A DNA stretch of 64,000 nt from Treponema sp. (GTDB taxonomy: Bacteria > Spirochaetota > Spirochaetia > Treponematales > Treponemataceae): assembly GCA_017484285.1 (NCBI GenBank), contig JAFUTH010000009.1, forward strand, positions 62,001 to 126,000. Reading direction: 5' to 3'. This document shows, piece by piece, positions 16,305 to 23,636 of this stretch (its first letter is position 1; every line of letters starts with the position of its first letter). Under the pieces are notes generated by a model. That model searched no databases. It was not told where the DNA came from and was given only the letters and a program-made list of their open reading frames with translations. The translations under genes and the position numbers were made by a program.

Positions 16305-18302
16305 TCATTCGAGTGCGGCGGCGGCAAGGCTTGAAGTGTAGTCTTCGCTTTCGTGGGAAAGACCGCCGATTTGCGCGGCGAAGAGTGCTTTTTTGCTTTC
16401 TTTTGTTTCGTTGCGCTTTTCGAGGGCGGCGCGGGCGGCGAGCAAGATTTCCGTTGCGATGTCAGAACGAACGCCGAGTGTCTGCGCGATTTTGGCTTCT
16501 TCACAAGCGGCCAAGTTTTCGAGCGTGGTGAATGTTTTGATTAAGATTTTCTCGCGCTTTTCTCCGATATGCGGAAGACTTGCAAAAACGGAGACCGTGT
16601 TTTCTTTGGTGCGCAAGTTTTGGTTTCGGCTCGTGGCGAAGCGGTGGGTTTCGTCGCGCACGCGCTGGAGAAGCCTGAGCGCATCACTTCGGCGTGGAAG
16701 GCAAATCGGCTTAGAAGCGTGCGGTCGCCAGATTTCTTCGTCGCGCTTGGCAAGACCGGCAATCGGAATGTCGAGGTTCAGCATTTTAAGGATTCCGTCA
16801 ACTGCGTTCACCTGACCAATGCCACCGTCTATGAGAATCAAATCGGGCAAATCCGCGTTTTCGTTTGAAAGGCGGGAATAGCGGCGCGTTGCCGCTTCGC
16901 GCATGGAAGCAAAGTCATCGATAACGCCGTTCGTGGTTTTGAGACGGAAATAGCGGTAATTTTTTTTGTCGGGATTTCCCTTCCAAAACGAGATGAGCGA
17001 CGCAACGGGGAATTTTCCGCCGATGTGCGCAATATCAAAGCCTTCGATTCGCTCAGGCAATTTCGGCAAGCTGAGCAAGTCTTTGAGTTCGTTCAACGCT
17101 GGCATGTCTCCGCGCTCGCGAATTCTGCGGATAATGTCTTCTTTTGCGTTCTCCCGCGCCATGTTCAATGCGGCAATGTCACGGCGTGCGGAACTCGCTG
17201 TTACTCGTTCCAAAATTGTTGGAGAGTGATTAGTGAGCAGTGAGCAGTGTGCAGTGTGCAGTTTTTGCTCTCCATCAACTGCTCCCTGCTCCCTGCTCCC
17301 TGCTAACTGAACAAGCCATTTTTCCAAAAACTCCGTGTTGTCCTTTTCGTCAACGAAAATCTTTGGGGGGAGTGCGGTTTCTTCGCTGTAGTACGCCCGC
17401 GCAAACTCTTCGAGCAATTCTTCGTCTTCGTTCATGCTTTCCACGCGGTAATTGTCGCGACCGAGCAGTTTTCCGTCACGGATTTTGAGCACGGTGAAAC
17501 TGACCAACTCGCCTTCCCGCCAGTGCGCGATGTAGTCTCGGTCTTCGCTTGCAAAATCTTCGACGATGTTTTGGTTTTGCATGATTGTGAGGGCGCGGAG
17601 ACCGTCACGCAATCGGGCGGCTTTCTCAAAGTTGAGGCTGGCGGCGGCTTCCTTCATTTTGGCGGTGATTTTTACGACTGTTTCGTCGCCTTTTCCTTCG
17701 AGCAGGGATTTAATTTCTTCTATGTATCCGTTGTAGGTCTGCTCGTCGATTTTACCACAGCACGGGGCTTTGCACTGCCCGATGTGATAATACATGCACG
17801 GAGCGTCGCGCTTTTTGAAAGTTCGGCAATGGCGCACAGGGTACACCTTGTAGAGCGTGTCGATGAACGTGTCGAGCGCGCCCGCGTCAGGGAACGGCCC
17901 GAAATAGAGCGAATTGTCACCACGGCGGACTTGCCTTGTCTTGTAAAAACGGGGAAATTGCTCGTCCGTGATTTTGAGGACGGGGTAGGATTTTCCGTCT
18001 TTGAGCTGAATGTTGTATCGGGGCGTGTACTTCTTGATTAAGTTGTTTTCGAGCAAGAACGCTTCGTATTCATTGCTTGTGGTGATGTATTCGATTGAAG
18101 CCGCGTTGGAGACGAGCAATTCGGTCTTTATTTGGCGGTTTCCCGAAAAATAGGAAGAGAGCCTGTTTTTGAGGTTCTTGGCTTTGCCGACATAGATGAC
18201 GGTTCCTTCCTGGTTCCGCCAAAGATATACGCCGCTGGAAGACGGGGCTTTGAGCGCGGTTTGGTGGAGAATTTCATAATTTGGCGATTCTTGTGCACGC
18301 AT
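16305..18302 (-). CDS. uvrC: excinuclease ABC subunit C
   Basis: This 665-residue protein makes the two incisions in nucleotide excision repair with UvrA/UvrB. The N-terminus carries the GIY-YIG nuclease (GVYLWRNQEGTVIYVGKAKNL). A UVR/UvrB-binding helix pair with KMKEAAASLNFEKAARLRD comes next, then the RNase H-like endonuclease (FDIAHIGG, LILIDGGIGQVNAVDG) and C-terminal HhH motifs (LPHIGEKREKILIKTF). A stretch of about 28 residues (AGSREQGAVDGEQKLHTAHC...) between the UVR and nuclease domains is encoded by a heptamer-repeat element. The start MRAQESPN was chosen over longer forms because a promoter lies directly before it. The stop abuts repeat Y. Confidence 0.95.
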   Translation of the reverse strand: MRAQESPNYEILHQTALKAPSSSGVYLWRNQEGTVIYVGKAKNLKNRLSSYFSGNRQIKTELLVSNAASIEYITTSNEYEAFLLENNLIKKYTPRYNIQLKDGKSYPVLKITDEQFPRFYKTRQVRRGDNSLYFGPFPDAGALDTFIDTLYKVYPVRHCRTFKKRDAPCMYYHIGQCKAPCCGKIDEQTYNGYIEEIKSLLEGKGDETVVKITAKMKEAAASLNFEKAARLRDGLRALTIMQNQNIVEDFASEDRDYIAHWREGELVSFTVLKIRDGKLLGRDNYRVESMNEDEELLEEFARAYYSEETALPPKIFVDEKDNTEFLEKWLVQLAGSREQGAVDGEQKLHTAHCSLLTNHSPTILERVTASSARRDIAALNMARENAKEDIIRRIRERGDMPALNELKDLLSLPKLPERIEGFDIAHIGGKFPVASLISFWKGNPDKKNYRYFRLKTTNGVIDDFASMREAATRRYSRLSNENADLPDLILIDGGIGQVNAVDGILKMLNLDIPIAGLAKRDEEIWRPHASKPICLPRRSDALRLLQRVRDETHRFATSRNQNLRTKENTVSVFASLPHIGEKREKILIKTFTTLENLAACEEAKIAQTLGVRSDIATEILLAARAALEKRNETKESKKALFAAQIGGLSHESEDYTSSLAAAALE
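17226..17310. repeat. Heptamer-repeat hairpin element inside uvrC
   Basis: On the + strand, units of seven bases run AGTGATT, AGTGAGC (twice), AGTGTGC (twice), then after a short spacer GCTCCCT (three times) and GCTAACT. The left and right arms are complementary. The same element type occurs at 33491-33557. Confidence 0.85.
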
Positions 18303-18311
18303 TACTGGAAT

Positions 18312-18340
18312 AGTATAGCAGAAAAAAAGAAAACTGTCAG
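18312..18340 (-). promoter_or_regulatory. uvrC promoter, near-leaderless
   Basis: On the - strand CTGACA (18335-18340) and TATACT (18312-18317) are 17 bases apart. Only 9 bases separate the -10 box from the uvrC ATG, so transcription should start within about 3 nt of the start codon. Confidence 0.7.
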
Positions 18341-18368
18341 TTTTTGGCATCGCTCCGCCAGAATGCGT

Positions 18369-18376
18369 GGGGGGGG
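18369..18376 (+). repeat. Poly-G tract (8 G) between uvrC and the antitoxin gene
   Basis: Eight G residues are followed by TAC, as at the lipoprotein tract at 2429. It lies about 30 bases upstream of the uvrC -35 box and about 75 bases before the divergent antitoxin start. Confidence 0.85.
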
Positions 18377-18451
18377 TACACACGGGAGTTTTCGCGACAA
18401 TTTTCGTGACTTTGGCGACATCTGCCTGTATATTTAAAACGAGGTGGTTGT

Positions 18452-18865
18452 ATGCAAGTTTCGGCATTGCTTGGTCAGCAGAAAACACGAATTTTCTCTC
18501 CGATGGATTTTTATCGTTATTCGCAGACTGGTCTCACAAAGCGTTCCGTCATGAATCTTTCAAAAAATGCTGATATATCCATATCGTATCTCACGAATTT
18601 GGCGGGCATTAACATTCGGACTTTGCAAAGAAAATCCGAAGAAGAAAAACTTTCTGCCGAAAATTCAGAAAAAATTCTGCAAATAGCACAAGTATTTTCA
18701 AAAGGAACCGAGATTTTTGATTTGCTGGCAAGTTTTAAAGAATGGCTGGAAACTCCAAACATCTCTCTTGATGGCGCAGTACCCGCAAAACTCCTTTCCT
18801 CTCGCTACGGCTCAGAAATGGTCTTGGATTGTTTGGGAAGAATTCAATATGGAGTTTTTTCGTAA
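18452..18865 (+). CDS. Xre/MbcA/ParS-family antitoxin
   Basis: This 137-residue protein has an N-terminal helical domain with a helix-turn-helix (ISISYLTNLAGINIRTLQRK). A C-terminal ParS/DUF2384 toxin-binding domain follows (ILQIAQVFSKGTEIF, FKEWLETPNISLDGAVPAKLL, then LDCLGRIQYGVFS at the extreme C-terminus), typical of antitoxins paired with RES toxins. GAGG lies 7 bases before the ATG. Its stop codon abuts the start of the RES remnant. Imperfect CGCGAC/CGTGAC/GGCGAC repeats at 18395-18422 precede the gene and could be its operator. Confidence 0.85.
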   Translation: MQVSALLGQQKTRIFSPMDFYRYSQTGLTKRSVMNLSKNADISISYLTNLAGINIRTLQRKSEEEKLSAENSEKILQIAQVFSKGTEIFDLLASFKEWLETPNISLDGAVPAKLLSSRYGSEMVLDCLGRIQYGVFS

Positions 18866-19099
18866 ATGAAAGTCTATCGCATTGCTCAAAAAGATTGGCG
18901 GACATATTCGGCAATGCCTGAACTTCAGGATTTTGTTGAAGACTGGGTTGAAAAAGGCGGTTTTGTGCTTAAAGTTCCGTCCGCGATTGTACCAGAAGAA
19001 TCTAACTACCTCATAAATCCAAAATCGGCATTGATGAATACGGTTAGAATTGCAAACAGTGAGGATTTTTCATTAGACGAACGCTTGCTGAAACGCTAG
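18866..19099 (+). pseudogene. RES-domain toxin with internal deletion
   Basis: The 77 residues start like a RES toxin (MKVYRIAQ) and then jump to its C-terminal third (VEDWVEKGGFVLKVPSAIVPEESNYLINP, ending DFSLDERLL). RES/ParT toxins are normally about 150-160 residues. The missing middle holds the conserved arginine and glutamate of the NAD-binding site; only the VPSA serine region remains. The toxin is therefore expected to be dead while its antitoxin gene stays intact. The reading frame is preserved, so the deletion is probably clean. Confidence 0.75.
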
Positions 19100-19128
19100 G
19101 TCTCCTTGTCGTTCGACACTTTTTCTGT

Positions 19129-19602
19129 TTATTTTCGTTTGTAAATTATGGGAACTTCTGCGTACGTGAAACCGCTTCGCACATTCCATGTAATCGTGAG
19201 CGTGGACTCGGTGAGTGTGCCGTAATAGGGCACTTGTCCTTTTAGCCCTACATATTCAAGCATTTTCGTGTCGAAGTCATATTGCTTTTTGGGTGAAAAT
19301 GTGATGTTCCTTGCCGCCTTGCTCTCGTCTTTTGCATATGTGCCTGTCTCAAAAAGCGTTCCAAAATAGAACCCAGGCACTTCGTTTCCAAAGTACATAC
19401 CCGCGATGTACCGCTCATATGTGCCATCATCTTCGTACAGAAGGTAGCGTTCCACGCACGATTCACCGTCGGCATAACTGACTTCTTCGTTGTAATACTC
19501 GATTGCGTCTTCCGTGTCGGTAGCGGCGCAGGATAAAGTGAGCAGGGAAAAGATGAAAACTAGCAATATGCTGGCAAAAGTGCCACAAAATGACCTATGC
19601 AT
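19129..19602 (-). CDS. hypothetical lipoprotein
   Basis: This 157-residue protein has a lipoprotein signal (hydrophobic core SILLVFIFSLLTLSC, C25). The mature part is rich in Tyr, Glu and Asp with alternating beta-strand patterns, for example GTYERYIAGMYFGN and STLTITWNVRSGFTYAEVP. It resembles small lipocalin/YXWGXW-style secreted beta proteins only in general shape. No family was recognised. An AGGAGG-like site lies 7-12 bases before the ATG. It is the last of three - strand lipoprotein genes. Confidence 0.6.
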   Translation of the reverse strand: MHRSFCGTFASILLVFIFSLLTLSCAATDTEDAIEYYNEEVSYADGESCVERYLLYEDDGTYERYIAGMYFGNEVPGFYFGTLFETGTYAKDESKAARNITFSPKKQYDFDTKMLEYVGLKGQVPYYGTLTESTLTITWNVRSGFTYAEVPIIYKRK

Positions 19603-19639
19603 ACAATTTCATCCTCCTGAAAAGTGAGCAACAGAGATG

Positions 19640-19700
19640 GGCGCAGGCAAATTCTGAGGAGAACCTGATGTAAAACAAAGAATTTGCCGTTGCGCTCATA
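19640..19700. terminator. Long imperfect hairpin between lipoprotein genes
   Basis: GCGCAGGCAAATTCT pairs with AGAATTTGCCGTTGCGC over about 15 positions with a one-base bulge. It has no clear U-run, so it could be a transcript-end hairpin of the repeat lipoprotein or an mRNA processing site. Confidence 0.4.
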
Positions 19701-19730
19701 ATACGAATGTTATATCATCCCGAAAACTGA

Positions 19731-20852
19731 TTATTGTGGAGCTTCGCCTGTGGAATTGAAGGTGAGCCAATAAGTACCAGCTTTGCCATCATAACCCGCT
19801 ATTTTTATATAGTAAGTCAATTCAGTGATTAATGATTTTGAAAGACTTTTGACTCTGCCAGTATCGTCTCTAAGACGAACCCCGTCTCCTATTTGGTTAT
19901 AATTGCTGTCATACACAGAAACATACAAATCTGTTAATGCACCAAATTTGACATAGATATACTGTGTGGGTGCGTTCGGAACAAACTTAAACCACTGTTC
20001 GCCTGTTCCACCGTTGGAAGGCTGGATTATATCGCCGCTTCGCCACGTGTTTTTTGTCAAAGCTGTTATAACTGTTTCCGGTTGCATAAGAGAGTCTGTG
20101 AAGCCAATCCAATAAGTGCCAGCTTTGCCATCATAACCCGTTATTTTTATATAGTAAGTCAATTCAGCGGTTACTGATTTCGAAAGACTCTTGACTCTGC
20201 CAGTATTGTCTCTAAGACGAACCCCGTCTCCTATTTGGTTATACTTGTTGTCATACACGCAGACATACAAATCTGTTAATGTGCCAAATTTGACATAAAT
20301 ATTCTGTGTGGAGGCTGTGGCAACGAAACTAAACCATTGCTCGCCTGTTCCACCGCTTGAAGGCTGTACAATGTCACCTTTTAACCATGTGTTTTTTGTC
20401 AATGGTGTTATAACTGTTTCTGGTTGCATAGGAGACTCTGTAAATCCAATCCAATAAGTACCGGAATAGTCACTATAATATCCAGCCACTTTTACGTGGT
20501 AAGTTTTTCCCTTAGTCAATGATTTTTCAAAATAGTTAACATAACTTGCGCTTCCCCTAGTATTCAGACTATCACCCATTTGGTTGAATCCGTCATCGTA
20601 CAAGTAAACACGCATTCCAGTTAGTGTACTAAATTTGACATAAACACGCTGCGTAGATGCCGTAGCAACAAAACTGAACCATTGCTCATCGCCTGCATTA
20701 GCAATTTCTCCATTAGTCCATGTGTCAACGGTAAGCACAACGGGAGCGTCTTTTGAGCCTTCTTCCGCTTCTTCCTCATCAATTTCACAGCCGACTACAG
20801 CCGCTCCTAAAAAACAAACCATTGTAAAGATTCTTAAAAATTTTCGTATCAT
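19731..20852 (-). CDS. lipoprotein with three PPC-like tandem repeats
   Basis: This 373-residue lipoprotein has the lipobox VVGC (C22) and a short acidic linker (EIDEEEAEEGS). Three repeats of about 112 residues follow, each with W..G.I, EQWFSFVATASTQ.[IV]YVKF, a strand like DLYV.VYD..YNQIGD, and GTYWIGF. The pattern is that of PPC (pre-peptidase C-terminal) beta-sandwich domains. Repeats 2 and 3 are almost identical in DNA as well as protein, so the last duplication is recent. AAGGAG lies 5 bases before the ATG. A surface or periplasmic binding role is inferred. Confidence 0.7.
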   Translation of the reverse strand: MIRKFLRIFTMVCFLGAAVVGCEIDEEEAEEGSKDAPVVLTVDTWTNGEIANAGDEQWFSFVATASTQRVYVKFSTLTGMRVYLYDDGFNQMGDSLNTRGSASYVNYFEKSLTKGKTYHVKVAGYYSDYSGTYWIGFTESPMQPETVITPLTKNTWLKGDIVQPSSGGTGEQWFSFVATASTQNIYVKFGTLTDLYVCVYDNKYNQIGDGVRLRDNTGRVKSLSKSVTAELTYYIKITGYDGKAGTYWIGFTDSLMQPETVITALTKNTWRSGDIIQPSNGGTGEQWFKFVPNAPTQYIYVKFGALTDLYVSVYDSNYNQIGDGVRLRDDTGRVKSLSKSLITELTYYIKIAGYDGKAGTYWLTFNSTGEAPQ

Positions 20853-20960
20853 ATCAACTCCTTCTTACTCGATATGATTTTTTGATGTGCACAAATCCGT
20901 TTCTTGGTGCAAACTGTTTTGTGCAAGATACAACTGCCCCTACGACCTGCCTAAAACTTC

Positions 20961-21296
20961 TCACCTATTGGTAAAAGTAATCGTTTGTGAATTGTAGTCT
21001 TTGTCGTATTTGACGCTATCGCTTGGTTCATAATTAAAGTGACAATAAGTGTCACCGCAACCTTTCCATGTTACAGTAGTGTAGTTTAGATAAAACCAAG
21101 TACTCAAAGTGAACTTTCCTGTGTTTGTATTCTCCTCTTTCCACGGGGAGACAGAGATTGTGTACGATGAAGAATTTACGAATTTCCATGTTGATTCAGA
21201 ATCTGGATCTGGTTCCTCACAACCTGACATAATCATAAGAAACGCCAGTGTCGACAAAACAACGGCGATTTTCAAAAATTTTGAATGCTTTTTCAT
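20961..21296 (-). CDS. small hypothetical lipoprotein
   Basis: This 111-residue protein has a signal peptide ending MSGC (C26). The mature part has WKFVNSSSYTISVSPW and WKGCGDTYCHFNY, whose paired cysteines could form a disulfide. It shares the general style of small Treponema lipoproteins (EEPDPDSES linker). No family was recognised. The gene is divergent from the XRE regulator across a region with three palindromes, so that regulator may control it. Confidence 0.6.
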   Translation of the reverse strand: MKKHSKFLKIAVVLSTLAFLMIMSGCEEPDPDSESTWKFVNSSSYTISVSPWKEENTNTGKFTLSTWFYLNYTTVTWKGCGDTYCHFNYEPSDSVKYDKDYNSQTITFTNR

Positions 21297-21330
21297 AAAT
21301 ATACTCCTTCTTCATAGATGCGAGATTTTG

Positions 21331-21417
21331 ATACATCTATTTTAGATGTATATGGTACAGCTAAATAGGTTGTATGTCAAAAATTTATTTCATTTTATAT
21401 AACTATTTTAGTTGTAT
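21331..21417. promoter_or_regulatory. Three related palindromes, likely operators of the XRE regulator
   Basis: At 21331-21351 a 9-bp arm ATACATCTA is mirrored after TTT. At 21397-21417 the same core CTATTTTAG sits in a similar 21-bp palindrome ending in GTAT. A third, weaker copy with core CTAAATAG is near 21359-21375. Spacing between the outer two centres is 66 bp. Confidence 0.65.
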
Positions 21418-21442
21418 TTAAATTTTTAAACAGTGTCATACT

Positions 21443-21781
21443 ATGAATATGGCAGAATTGAGGCACGCGTTTATTCGGAACTTGAAGTATTACAGAAAGC
21501 TAAAGAAAATGAGACAGTTAGATTTGGCTCTTGAACTTGGAAAAAATCCAAACTACATCAACAGCATTGAAAACGGAAAATACTTCCCTTCGCCGGAAAC
21601 AATCGAGCAGATTGCCGCAATCTTGGAAATCGAGCCAATCCGCCTGTTCGCACAGGAACTTCCAGCCTCGGAGGAAAAATCTGAAAAAGAAATAATTGAT
21701 TTGGGGACGATGGAAGCCCAGTTGCGTGAGCTGATTTCACAGGACATCACAAAAGTTTTCGCGGAGTCGCAGCACTCGTAG
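21443..21781 (+). CDS. XRE-family transcriptional regulator
   Basis: This 112-residue protein has an N-terminal Cro/C1-type HTH (about residues 12-66): LKYYRKLKKMRQLDLALELGKNPNYINSIENGKYFPSPETIEQIAAILEI. An acidic linker and a short C-terminal helix follow. No other domain is present. The palindromes just upstream and the divergent lipoprotein gene suggest autoregulation plus control of the neighbour. Phage repressors have similar architecture, but nothing else here is phage-like. Confidence 0.85.
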   Translation: MNMAELRHAFIRNLKYYRKLKKMRQLDLALELGKNPNYINSIENGKYFPSPETIEQIAAILEIEPIRLFAQELPASEEKSEKEIIDLGTMEAQLRELISQDITKVFAESQHS

Positions 21782-21803
21782 CACGATTCCCTGTTTCATA
21801 CAG

Positions 21804-21846
21804 AGAGAGAATTCCCGTTTTTCAATTTTCCACTTTCAATTTTCAA
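21804..21846. repeat. Heptamer repeat, T-rich family
   Basis: Units such as TTTTTCA, ATTTTCC, ACTTTCA and ATTTTCA follow each other with a period of 7 bases, between the XRE gene and the convergent AAA/PD-(D/E)XK gene. Confidence 0.75.
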
Positions 21847-21847
21847 T

Positions 21848-23470
21848 TTACTTTTCGTATCGTTCTATCTTGCACTCATGCGTTTTGCTCTCTGCATCGT
21901 AGTTCACGCCCACAAAGAGAATGCCACCGTTCCATTTTACCAGCAGGTCGAAGTATTTTTTGCTTTTGATTTGCTCCAGTGCCTTGCTTGCGCTTCCGTT
22001 GTATTTTAGTTCCACGATGAGCACTTCTTTTGTTTTGTCGAACGGAATGTACACGATGTCGGCGCACCCGTTCCCAGTCGGCAGTTCCTTTGCGATGATG
22101 TAGTTGTTCATGGCATAGATGTAGGCAAGGTAAATCGCCGCGTGAAGGGCGTATTCGTTGTTATAATTGCGGTATGATGTGACATGCCTGTGCGCGGCAT
22201 CAAGACCTCGTGCGACGGCTTCTTCATTCATCGCGATGGTGTCACGGAGAAGTTGCTCTGAGTCGGAGATGATTTTGTCAGTTTCGGCATAGTTCTCATC
22301 ATCTTCAATAACTCTCTGCCATTCTTCATAAATCTCTTTGTTCGGAATGTAACACTGCTTTTTTTGTTCGTCATAAGCAAGGTAGCCAAGATGAATCAAA
22401 TAGGTAAAAACATCATCGCGGCTTTTGAATCCTGTCATCGTGTTGTCGTATTTGCTGACTTCAATTCCGACGCGTCCGCCTCCCATCATCGTAATGACAT
22501 CTTCTTTTGTGCCCGCGAAGTTCATGCGGATTTTTTCGGCAACGACTTCATAACTTGATGTTTTGCTCCAATAAGAAACAAATTCTCCCGTGACGACCGC
22601 TTTTATCACCGCCTGCGGATTGTAAATCTCAACGCCTTTCAGGTTGTAGCCATCATACCAGCTTTTGCATTCTTCAAAATTACAGCCGCATTTCTCGCAC
22701 AGTATTTTTACCTCAGTGGTCGTAAATCCTGTGTATTCCGCGAATTTTCCTATATGCAGCATATTGATTTCATAAAATTCATTCATCTTTGACTGAACCT
22801 TGTCCTTCATAATCGGCAAAATTCCCGTAAGATAGGCAAGGGAAAGGGCGGGCTTTAAATGTGCGTTTTTAAAAAGAGAGTTTAAGAATCCGCGGTAGAT
22901 TTCCAATTCGTTTTCTTCCACCTGTTCGCGCAAGAGAACATCGTATTCGTCGATGATGATGATGAATGTCTCGTGTTTCTGTTCGTAAATCTGCTGAATG
23001 CTACTTGCGACAGAGGAGCCGTCTTCAAACGCGACATCCTTGAACTCTTTTTTGAAGTCAGTGCACAGTTTTTTGGTCACAAAAGGAATGAAAGAGAGTC
23101 GTCTTTGCTGTTCGGGGATATTTTCTTGACTTGGGTCATGAATTGTGACTATCCACTCCGAATACAGCGCGTTCAAGTCGATATGAATCACATTGAATTT
23201 GTTCAGATTTTTCTCGAAGGACGCAGCCTGTGAAATCTTGTACGGCGCAAAAAGTGTTCGGGAATCTGCGCCTTTTGAATAGTAGGCGGCAAGCATATTT
23301 TCGGCGATAGATTTTCCGAAACGGCGCGGGCGGCTTATGCAGAGGAATTTGAAGTCGTTGTCATTCAGACGCTTGTTCGTTTCTTCGATGAGCATGGTTT
23401 TGTCGACATATGTGCCATTTTCAACTTGAACTCTGAAATTGTCGTTGTCTGGATTCAGATAGGTTCCCAC
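21848..23470 (-). CDS. AAA-ATPase-like / PD-(D/E)XK nuclease family protein
   Basis: This 540-residue protein has N-terminal AAA-ATPase-like sequence (YVDKTMLIEETN, then SRPRRFGKS as the Walker A-like loop near residue 45 and FIIIIDEYDVLL as Walker B). The C-terminal PDDEXK_9 domain contains ADIVYIPF and EVLIVELKYNG, the D...E-x-K core of PD-(D/E)XK nucleases. The pairing of the two domains is the standard arrangement of this abundant family in Bacteroidetes, spirochaetes and clostridia. A nuclease or mobile-element role is proposed for the family but not settled. It is flanked on both sides by heptamer repeats. Confidence 0.88.
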   Translation of the reverse strand: MGTYLNPDNDNFRVQVENGTYVDKTMLIEETNKRLNDNDFKFLCISRPRRFGKSIAENMLAAYYSKGADSRTLFAPYKISQAASFEKNLNKFNVIHIDLNALYSEWIVTIHDPSQENIPEQQRRLSFIPFVTKKLCTDFKKEFKDVAFEDGSSVASSIQQIYEQKHETFIIIIDEYDVLLREQVEENELEIYRGFLNSLFKNAHLKPALSLAYLTGILPIMKDKVQSKMNEFYEINMLHIGKFAEYTGFTTTEVKILCEKCGCNFEECKSWYDGYNLKGVEIYNPQAVIKAVVTGEFVSYWSKTSSYEVVAEKIRMNFAGTKEDVITMMGGGRVGIEVSKYDNTMTGFKSRDDVFTYLIHLGYLAYDEQKKQCYIPNKEIYEEWQRVIEDDENYAETDKIISDSEQLLRDTIAMNEEAVARGLDAAHRHVTSYRNYNNEYALHAAIYLAYIYAMNNYIIAKELPTGNGCADIVYIPFDKTKEVLIVELKYNGSASKALEQIKSKKYFDLLVKWNGGILFVGVNYDAESKTHECKIERYEK

Positions 23471-23524
23471 AAAACGCCCCCTGCTTCAAAGGTGCAAATA
23501 GTATATCATATATTCATCAGAAAA

Positions 23525-23568
23525 TCCATTTTTCATTTTCCGTTTTTCAATTTTCCACTTTCCCTTAA
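23525..23568. repeat. Heptamer repeat, T-rich family
   Basis: TTTTTCA, TTTTCCG, TTTTTCA, ATTTTCC and ACTTTCC follow in register with period 7, upstream of the LamG/FN3 gene. Confidence 0.75.
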
Positions 23569-23636
23569 GTATCGCCTTTATTTTCTCGATAAATTCAGTA
23601 TAGGTCTATTTTTTTATTTTTTTAGGTGAAAGCATA

